Source: Vitellaria paradoxa (lineage: Eukaryota; Streptophyta; Magnoliopsida; Ericales; Sapotaceae). From it: a stretch of 64,000 nucleotides of DNA. A program made the translations under genes and the position numbers. Under the pieces are notes generated by a model. That model was not told the DNA's origin. It did no database searches and saw nothing but the letters and a program-made list of their open reading frames with translations. The DNA is taken from the NCBI GenBank assembly GCA_019916065.1, contig CM034236.1, forward strand, positions 55,394,690-55,458,689. Reading direction: 5' to 3'. Positions 56,425-64,000 of this stretch are shown piece after piece. Numbering within the stretch: position 1 is the first letter of the stretch; each line of letters begins with the position of its first letter.

Positions 56425-57322
56425 TGTTCGGCAGCAGAAATTACCGCCGGAACTGCTGACCACGCCAACCGGAAATGCAATCGCCGACCTGCCGAACAAA
56501 GACAGAAAGAAAGGTGACGGCCGGAGAGGAGGTCTCAGGCCGGAAAACCCTCCGATGATTAAGTCAGCAAGTCACCCAAGAAAGAAAGTTTTCTGGAAAT
56601 AAAGGAGTCAAAGTTTAAGTTGGCCATAGTCAGCTTACCTCTGTGATTCAGTAGTATATCCCATATATAGTGGTCTGAGTAATGATTACAGCATACCTAT
56701 GACTCGACATTACGCACACTGCCGTGTCCCTCTTTTACACTCTTGCTTTAAATGCCCTTCCCCTTCATTTAATGCCTCAGACCCCTCATTAATACACCGT
56801 GCCTTTCATTTAATGCTTCTGGCGGTTTAACACGGCATTACAACCTGAATTTCAGGGTCATACTGTCTTCTTGTCGCATCAGCCACCGAATCGTGACGAG
56901 ATAGACCGATTTAGTTACATCTCCAGAGACAAGCACCTAGTCCAATCCTAACTAAGGTGCATTTATAGTCATGAGCCTTCTTTAAAGGCTGTGGGCCCTA
57001 GGTTTGACATTTACTGGCCATCGACAGATAGGCCGAGCAAACTAGATTCCTCGGCTATAGCCACGTGGTTATACATTGTTTATTGATGTCGAGGTTCAAG
57101 GTACTCTTTGGAGCACTAACTCTAAATCGTGTACTCACGTATAACACTCACGTGGAACTCTCGTGCCAATAATCAGTTGTTCGGCGGGATGCCACGTGTC
57201 CAGACGGAACGTGCTCGGCAAGTGGCTAAGTGGCTTATGTGAATTTGCTCGGCACCGCGCCACGTGGCATCAGACTAAACCTGTTCGGCAAGAGTACAGT
57301 TTTAGTATTATTATGCCCAACA
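56425..57322. mobile_element. Solo LTR in gene 3 intron
   Basis: 898 bp, TGTTCGGCAGC..GCCCAACA, flanked by TAGTG at 56420-56424 and 57323-57327. The gene 1 intron shows the uninterrupted arrangement ('gagtaatggtttacc'). It is richer in GC than its surroundings. Inverted TG..CA ends and a 5-bp duplication with no internal region indicate an LTR left after recombination between the LTRs of one element. It lies 11 bp from the 5' splice site. TATA-like sequence at about 56655-56672 reads best on the minus strand, the same sense as the gene. Confidence 0.88.
57062..57266. promoter_or_regulatory. Cluster of four CACGTG G-box motifs
   Basis: CACGTG at 57062-57067, 57149-57154, 57193-57198 and 57261-57266, the last within the 10-bp palindrome GCCACGTGGC. 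G-boxes bind plant bZIP and bHLH factors (ABA, light and stress signalling). All four lie in the U3-side half of the solo LTR as read on the minus strand, where retroelement enhancers sit. Function here is inferred. Confidence 0.55.
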
Positions 57323-60300
57323 TAGTGGTTTACCAGGAGCAATGTATCCATAAGTCCCCACCACTACAGTTCGATTGGAAGAATCTGGGTCCATCAATCT
57401 CGCGGTCCCAAAGTCGGAAACACGAGCTTCGAGTTTCGAACTAAGAAGTATGTTGCTGCTCGATATGTCTCGATGAACAATCGATGGGGTGCAATCGTGA
57501 TGCATGTAAGACAAAGCATAGGCAATACCTTTGGCTGCATCTATCCTCTTTACCCAATTCAACTCCACAGCTTCGTCATCATTCCTCAGTACACAGAACA
57601 GGCTTCCCCTCTCCATGTACTCGTAAATCAAGAACATGCATCGCTTGTGCAGACAAAACCCATAGAGCTTCACAATGTTCCGATGCCTTATCTCTGACAG
57701 AACTTGAGCCTCATTCCTGAAGCTTCTGTCATATGCCGGCACTTCACCTTCCAAGTTGTGAAGTTTTTTCAGTGCAACCACTTTCCCAATTGGCAGTCGT
57801 GCTCTGTAAACACTTCCATAGCCGCCTGTCCCAATACAGTGTCTAATGTCAAAGTCCTCTGTTGCTTCAATAATGTCTTCATATGCAATCTTTCCATCAA
57901 AATTCCATATTGAGAACAAATCTCCATGCTTCATTGTTCTCGCCCCATGTTGGGCTTTTTTAGTGTTGTGTTTAGAGAGGAACAAGACTGTGACAGTAAC
58001 GGAGGCAACGAGAATAGCAACAGCTGAAATAATGAGGATGAAACTCCCGAATCGAACCTTGTTTTTCTTTTGTTTGTGGTCAGAAAGCATTGATGAGGCT
58101 TGGTTAAGTTTATGCATATGGTTGGAAGATGAGCAGTACAAGGCATTTTTAAATTTGGGTTTCCAAGGAATGCACTACAGTCGTACTTGTCCAGAAACTT
58201 CTGCTTGAGTTGACCCTCCAAAGCATTGTAAGATAAGTCAACGATATCCCGGGAGATGAGCAACTCTGGAATGGTTCCAGTGAGCTTATTGTGGGAGAGA
58301 TTTGTCCTTGAGCCAGGGGTACCATCATAGCCAAGCTGGGGAGGCAATGGTCCACTCAGCTTATTTTGGGAAAGATCTAAATAGTGTATGGTTGCGATAT
58401 TCCCTTTGTCAGGAGGTAGCTGACCAGTAAGCTGATTTGCAGAAAGATCGAGGTGCTCAAGGTGGGTTAACTGGGTAAGTCCGCTATCGACAAACCTACC
58501 ACTTATATTGTTATTAGAAAGACACAGTCTAACCAAACTTCTTAAATTTGCAAGTTCTTTAGGTGTAGATCCATTGATTTGGTTAGAACTAAGGGATAAG
58601 CATTCCAAATTGTTTAAATCACCAAGACTCGAAGGGAGCGAGCCATAGATATTGTTAGAGCTAAGGTCCAGATGCCGGAGTTGGGTCAAATTTTCCATGT
58701 GTGGAGGGAATGAACTAGTGATGTTATTGTGATCAAGATACAAATATAGCAAACTGCTCATAAGTGACAGAGCAGGCAGTGGACCAACGAGTTTGTTGTT
58801 ACTCAATCGGAGATCTATCAAACTTTTCAAATTCCCCATGTTAGAAGGCAATGGACCGGTAAGATGATTGTTATCCAGGTACAGATATCCCAAATTAGTC
58901 ATGTGGGTTAGAGTGGAAGGCAATGGACTTACGAGGTGATTATAACTCAGACGAAGATCAAACAACCTTTCTAATTTCCCAATTCTTGGAGGTAATATAC
59001 CGGTGATATGATTATGATCAAGGTACAAAATTTCCAAATTGGTCATATGGGGTAGATTTAAAGGCAATGGACCTACGAGCTTATTATAACTCAGCTCAAG
59101 ATCCATTAAGCTCTTCAATTTTTCAATTTCTGGAGGTAATGATCCATTGAAATGATTACGATCAAGGTGTAAAATTTCTAAATTAGTCATATCACCTAAA
59201 CTTGGAGGCAATGGACCTACAAGCTTATTATCACTCAACTTAAGATCAATTAAATTCTTCAATTTTCCAATTTTTGGAGGTATTGAACCATTGATCTGAT
59301 TATCATCAAGATACAAATTTTCAAATTAGTCATGTCACATAGACTTGGAGGTAATGGACCTACGAGTTTATTAGAACTCAAAGTGAGTCTAACCAAACTC
59401 TTCAAATTCTCAATTTCCGACGGTAATGAACCTACAAGCTGATTATTGTCCAACTGGAGCTCAACTAACTTTTTCAAATTCCAAGTTTCCACGGGGATGG
59501 AGCCATTAATTTGATTCTTACTAAGGTTCAAAGATTTCAAATTGGTCATGTGAGAAAGTGTTACGGCAAGGGACCATCAAGTTTGTTATCACTCGCCCAA
59601 AAATGAACCAAATTCTTTAAATTCCCTATATCCAGAGGGATGGAACCATTAATCTGATTTCTATCCAGGAAAAGAGAGGATAAATTTGGTAAATGACAGA
59701 GTGGCAAAGGAATGACACCTTCAAGAATGTTATTGCTGAGGTCTAGATTAACCATATTTTTCAAATTTTCTATTTCTTCAGGAATGGAACCATTGAGGTG
59801 ATTCAATGCTAAAGATAAATTGGTTAATTTGATCAGAAGACCAAAAGCTGATGGGATTGGTCCATCAAAGATATTTGCACTAAGGTCCAAAGAGGTCAGA
59901 TTGGGAAGGCGACCAAGAACTGGAGGGATTTGCCCAACAAGGATGTTAGAACTCAGGTTCAGAGCAACCAGGTTCGTTAGATTTCCCATAGCAGGAGGGA
60001 TTGAACCCGAAAGTTCATTCAAACAAATATGGAGTTGCTCCAACTCGGTAAGTGTAGTGAGTGAATAAGGTAGCTCACCTGTGAGATAATTGAAGGACAA
60101 GTTGAGGAATCTGAGTTTAGAAAGTGCACCTATCTGATTTGGAATGCTCCCACTGAGATAATTTCGACTGAGATCAAGATGGACAAGATTTTGAAAGCAG
60201 GAGAAATTAAATTTTCCTAACTTCTCTCCTGATATGTTGTAAGAAGGCAGAGCTAACTCAATGACGCTCCCAGCATCATTACAAACTACACCAGGAAACC

Positions 60301-60532
60301 TGCAGTGATCTGACGTGTTTAGCGGCGCATGATCAGCACCCCACCATCCACTGTTAAGCAGAGCCTTCGCCTCCAATTCAATTGATGATGATGATGATGA
60401 TAGGGGTCCAAATGATGCCCTCACCATGATACTAGCATAATAAAAGCCCAAGCTAACCAAAGCTAGAGAAGCTTCGGATGCCATGACCATTTGATTACTT
60501 ATAATTGAAACATTCGACTGCATGCACACCAT

Positions 60533-62629
60533 ATATATATATATATGTATGTATGTGTATATACATGTATATGTATGCATATATAAATAAGGTTTGTTCT
60601 TTCCCAAGTGCACTCGTATATATATGCATATATATAAATTAATCCCCTCCCATTTGTTGAGTTAAATTTGACTAAAAGTGCACACGCTTCACATTCATTC
60701 AAGGTCCAGGAAGTCGGCCGAACAGAAAGTGCAAGTTTAAAAATGGGAGATTCTTCAAAATTCAAAATTAATAGTCGAATCCAAACGCTGAGCACAGTTT
60801 GACAAAGTTCTTGTTTTATATTTTTTTGTTTATGTTTTTAAATTTTATAAATTGATAACAGGAAGGTGTTTGTTTAAAAAAAAAAAAAGGAAACATAAAC
60901 AGAAAAATGTTAAAAAATAATATATTTTCACTCTTTTTTTTTTCTGTGACAAATATTCTGTCAATTTTTCTTGCATCATAATAAAATAAATTATTTTATT
61001 CATTTTATTAGACTAAAATTATTTTTAATAAATAATATAATTAAATTATATTACATTAATTATCTAAATTAATATATAATATATTTTATTTATTTATTTT
61101 AATAAATAATTAATTTAATTTAATTTAATTAATAAGAAAGATTTTGTTAAATTATTTTTAATAAATAACAAAATTAAATTAATTAATTTAGAAATTAAAT
61201 AATTAATTTAATTTAATTTATTTAATATGAAATATAATTTATTAAATTATTTTTAATAAATATCATAATTAAATTATTTTAAATTATTATGAAAATTATT
61301 TTATTCAATTATTTTTAATCAATAATATAATTAAATTATCATTTAATATATTTTATATTTATTAATCAAATGATTTTTGATAAATAACTTAACTAATTAA
61401 TTTAACTTAATTTAATTAATCTAATTAAATTAAATTAAATTAAATTAATTTGAAATATATTTTATTAAATTCAATTAATATTTAAAAAACTAATAAAATT
61501 AAATTTTTTACGAAAATAAAAAATGAATAATTGTAAATAAAATTACATTTCTAAACGTAATTTAAAAAATTAACCGTAGAAAATAAACAAATAAACATAA
61601 ATAGAAATTGACTGTGTTTAACTTAAGGCATGACTCACAAGAAATATGATCAATTATTTTTCCGTGTCTTTTTGTCAATATGATCAAAATTAATGTACTA
61701 TTTTCTCCCTTTGTATCTTCAAACGCAACATTCAACAATATGTTTATTTATTTATTTATTTTGTTTCTTAACATGCTTTTATTATTATATTTTATTTCAT
61801 CTAAAAGAATATTAGGGTGGGTTAACCTCAAAATCAAGAATCACAATATACACAAAGAAGCAACACGGTTCAATTAGGTTTATTTTCCAAAGATAAATAA
61901 ACCAATCAATCATAGGAGGGTTTGGAACTATTTATATTTATTTAAATTTAATTAAATTAATTTGTAAAGTTACAATCTCATAATTTATGCAATGAATAAA
62001 AAATTTTCTTATAATTTATGTAGTGAATAAAAAATTTAAAAATACTCCAAATGGAGCCAAATCTTCCACAAAATTTGAAGCAATGCAAATTATTTATATA
62101 TAAAAGTATTCTTCAATCAAATTCTTAGCAATGTATTGAATTTCACTTCTACAGTTTATATTTTTGAATAATTTTGAATTGTCATAATTTTCTATACAAG
62201 TTAGGAAATAATTGGATATACATATGATTAAAGAACTCTTTGAATATCTAGTTTTCAATGTCACAAACCTTATGCACTTTCGAGTTTTGTGAAAAAAGTT
62301 AAAAGTTATTACTATAAAAGTTGACAATACTATTGGCAAAATAATGAACTAACAAGAAGCGACTAATTATCAAATTTAATTTTCTATAGAATATTCACTA
62401 GCCCGATATATGTGTAGTTGAAAAGATTTTTGAATCTAATTTCTAATGTTATAAACATTACGCATTTTCAAATTTTATAAAAAAAGTTATGATCATTTTC
62501 ATAAAATACGACAATTCTATTTATAAAACCGTGTATTAATAAAAAAAAAATTCATTCAAAAAGTCTATTTAACTACTCTTTTTTTATTTGATTAAAATTA
62601 TTTATTTAATTTTGATCTCTTTCTATGCT
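60533..62629. other. Upstream region of gene 3, AT-rich
   Basis: A TA/TG microsatellite lies at 60533-60600. 60800-61620 is an AT-rich repeat ('taatttaattt' runs) akin to the gene 1 intron insertion. A 144-bp MITE is at 61915-62058. From 62340 to 62629 it is an X block that matches 10270-10556 and contains the empty site (ATGCT at 62625-62629) of the SIRE-like insertion. No gene. Confidence 0.55.
61915..62058. mobile_element. Small Tourist-like MITE
   Basis: 144 bp with ends GGAGGGTTTGGAACT and TACTCCAAATGGAGCC. The repeated 'ataatttatg.a.tgaataaaa' phrase occurs twice inside. Similar ends occur at 32573-32697. No clear target duplication. Confidence 0.5.
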
Positions 62630-63403
62630 AAACAGCACCAAAAAGCATCTTTTTTTTTAATTTCCTTCTTTTCTTTTTTTAATTATTCTATTTTATTTTA
62701 TTTTTTTGACATGATATCATTCATCCACGTATTCGATTAACATATGTACAACATGTTTATAAAATCTAAATCACATATTTGATTGGGTAGTTCCATAGCA
62801 CTTTCCACTCCATCTTGGATCGCACTGCACAAAAAAAGGGTCGTGGAAATTTCAATCTTTGACGTAATTGGAAAATTAAAAAAAAAAAAATTAATAATCT
62901 TGACCTGTCCTTGGTCACCCCGAATAGCACGTTTTTTAAGTCCCGTCTTACTGCGGGGCCCACCCTTGAAGACTTTTGACTGGCTGACCGTGGTGGGGAG
63001 GGCGAATCAAATAATTTATAATTCGTAGGTAATAATTTTTTAAGTTCCAAGTCTTTCTGCGCGGCCCAAGCTTGAAAACTTTTGATTGGCTGACCGCGGT
63101 GGGAAGAGCGAAAATCAAATATGGTGGGTATAATTTTCCTTCTCCTTTATGATTGCGATTGTGGAACGGACTGATGGGGCTCCAAAATTTCCGAGTTTTA
63201 TACCGAACACGGCAATGATTATTTTTTCCAATAGCGTGGTCCTGCGTGTATAGTATAAAACAATGCATATATGTGTATATAACCTAATCCTGATAAAAGT
63301 AAAGCTTATATCACAGCAACAATATTGTCACTATTTTTCCAACGTAAAATATTTGTATCCTGCTTGCCACATCAATCAATTTGTTTTCTACTTTATTTTC
63401 TTC
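62630..63403. repeat. Y block, copy f
   Basis: An uninterrupted Y block: 'aaacagcaccaaaaagcatc', 'atcgcactgcac', 'gaatagcacg', 'gaagacttttgactggctga', a second 'gaaaacttttgattggctga', 'accgaacacggcaatg', 'ttttattttcttca'. It closely matches copy b and then joins a 3'-flank module at 63404, giving the junction between two array units. Confidence 0.8.
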
Positions 63404-63838
63404 AGTTCGTAGAGCTATTAGGGGATGACTAAAGACACGAGAAGATTTTAATATACACAGAGTGATAATTTTTTATTGTGTAATTTTTGAAATTAGAAGT
63501 GAATAAAACTAAATTTTTGAACCAAACCATTCGTATTTAGTATAAATCGTTCATTTTATTTTATTTGTTTCGTTTTGAAGGCTGTGTAAATTATAATTTG
63601 TGGTTCGACGTCTAAAATAATGAAACTAAATTGATCGAATTTACCTTTTTATATGAAACTATATACTAATAAAATACAAAACTATTAAAGCCGAACAAAC
63701 CAAATTTTGAATAGAAATATTTGAAAATCAAAATGAAAAGTTTGTCACTCTTCTTGAACCTAAGTTCACATATCCAATAAATTGTTCAGTCTTACATAGA
63801 GCAAATCATGCAATGATCATGATAAAACCTCCAAGAAA
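63404..63838. repeat. RLK 3'-flank module at the right edge
   Basis: Nearly the same as 3480-3932 ('gttcgtagagctattagggg', 'tttagtataaatcgttcat'). Differences are a few percent by eye, less than between the other copies, so this unit and gene 1's are close relatives. Confidence 0.8.
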
Positions 63839-64000
63839 TTATGTATTTCTTTCATCCAGTAGATTATAAAACTCTTGATTCATCAGCTGCCGTATTGTAA
63901 TTGCATGCAGAGGCTCTAGTAGTGGTGGTCTACGAACAAGAAACTCCTGAGCCACCTTTTGCATCGTTGGTCGAGATCTTGGGCTGGGATGCAAGCATGC
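63839..64000 (-). CDS. LRR-RLK exon 2, partial (next array copy)
   Basis: The 3' end of another minus-strand receptor kinase, cut by the window edge. It reads without a break from [20 protein letters not shown] through [10 protein letters not shown] to NLLDERNT and a TAA stop at 63839-63841. This is the end of kinase subdomain XI plus the C-terminal tail, almost the same as gene 1 but with one extra Thr and Phe for Ile near the end. Whether the whole gene is intact cannot be seen here. Confidence 0.82.
   Translation of the reverse strand, partial: ACLHPSPRSRPTMQKVAQEFLVRRPPLLEPLHAITIRQLMNQEFYNLLDERNT

Larger units (their letters stand above)
55401..60532 (-). pseudogene. LRR-RLK, MIK2-like, ~27 LRRs, three frameshifts (gene 3)
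   Basis: Exon 1 60532-57334, intron 57333-55793 (GT..AG, holding a solo LTR), exon 2 55792-55401 (intact, ending LMDERNM). Likely starts are 60532 or the Met at 60484 (MASEASLALVSL, signal peptide). Cap with GWWGADH and CRFPGVVC, then about 27 LRRs, seven more than gene 1, partly in 48-residue double-LRR units. TM and kinase with [27 protein letters not shown] and DFGTARL are all readable. Three single-base deletions break exon 1: near 59565 (after LDGPLP), near 59318 (after NLK), and near 58065 (a T run one shorter than in gene 1). All three are minus one, so their sum keeps total length divisible by three, but the middle LRRs are read out of frame. Very recently dead, or intact with assembly errors. 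Confidence 0.85.

Noticed and set aside
56425..57322. A MITE or gene fragment in the gene 3 intron
   Set aside because: TG..CA ends, exact 5-bp duplication, ~0.9 kb length and promoter-like content fit a solo LTR. No coding motif was found.

Overview
This window is plant nuclear DNA, very probably from an angiosperm. It is AT-rich, with long low-complexity spacers. Its genes are leucine-rich-repeat receptor-like kinases (LRR-RLKs) split by one intron inside the kinase domain. The rest is typical plant repeat content: Ty1/Copia LTR retrotransposons, a Cassandra-type TRIM, SINEs, a LINE tail, a solo LTR and Tourist-like MITEs. I see no bacterial, viral or organellar genes, no tRNA or rRNA gene (only 5S-like sequence inside Cassandra) and no CRISPR.

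The backbone is a tandem array of LRR-RLK genes of the MIK2-like type (LRR-RLK subfamily XII/XI relatives), all on the minus strand. From left to right: an exon-2 scrap (1668-1885); gene 1 (3933-8011, nearly intact, one frameshift in exon 2); an exon-2 scrap (25651-25840); gene 2 (26644-29438, the only copy that reads through in frame, 900 aa); gene 4 (38832-41487, badly decayed); gene 5 (42332-44290, kinase half only); an exon-2 scrap cut by a retrotransposon (52406-52459); gene 3 (55401-60532, about 27 LRRs, three single-base deletions); and the 3' end of another copy entering at the right edge (63839-64000). Every copy that can be checked has the same phase-1 intron inside the APE motif of the kinase.

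Repeated non-coding modules lie between the genes. A roughly 0.8-1.2 kb 'Y' block recurs upstream of gene copies at about 2.0, 9.2, 21.6, 29.8, 33.1, 46.7, 54.1 and 62.6 kb, always in the same orientation. A 3'-flank module recurs at 3.5, 54.5 and 63.4 kb. Degenerate tandem arrays with a period near 120-135 bp recur at 23.4, 31.6, 34.4 and 36.2 kb. The cluster therefore appears to have grown by duplication of whole gene-plus-flank units.

Mobile elements then broke up the array. An 11-kb SIRE-like Copia element (10557-21586; matching 5-bp target duplication, about 3% LTR divergence, coding region broken) carries an extra 3' ORF resembling the putative plant transposon protein domain. A 5.3-kb Copia element on the minus strand (47061-52405) has an intact 1404-aa polyprotein but mismatched flanks. 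A Cassandra TRIM with 5S-like LTRs lies at 52816-53674. A solo LTR (56425-57322) sits 11 bp inside the intron of gene 3 and holds four CACGTG motifs. A truncated LTR element (23746-25650) contains a nested tRNA-derived SINE with a perfect 16-bp target duplication. The intron of gene 5 holds a 5'-truncated LINE. Only gene 2 looks ready to make a full receptor. The rest record birth, expansion of LRR units and decay.
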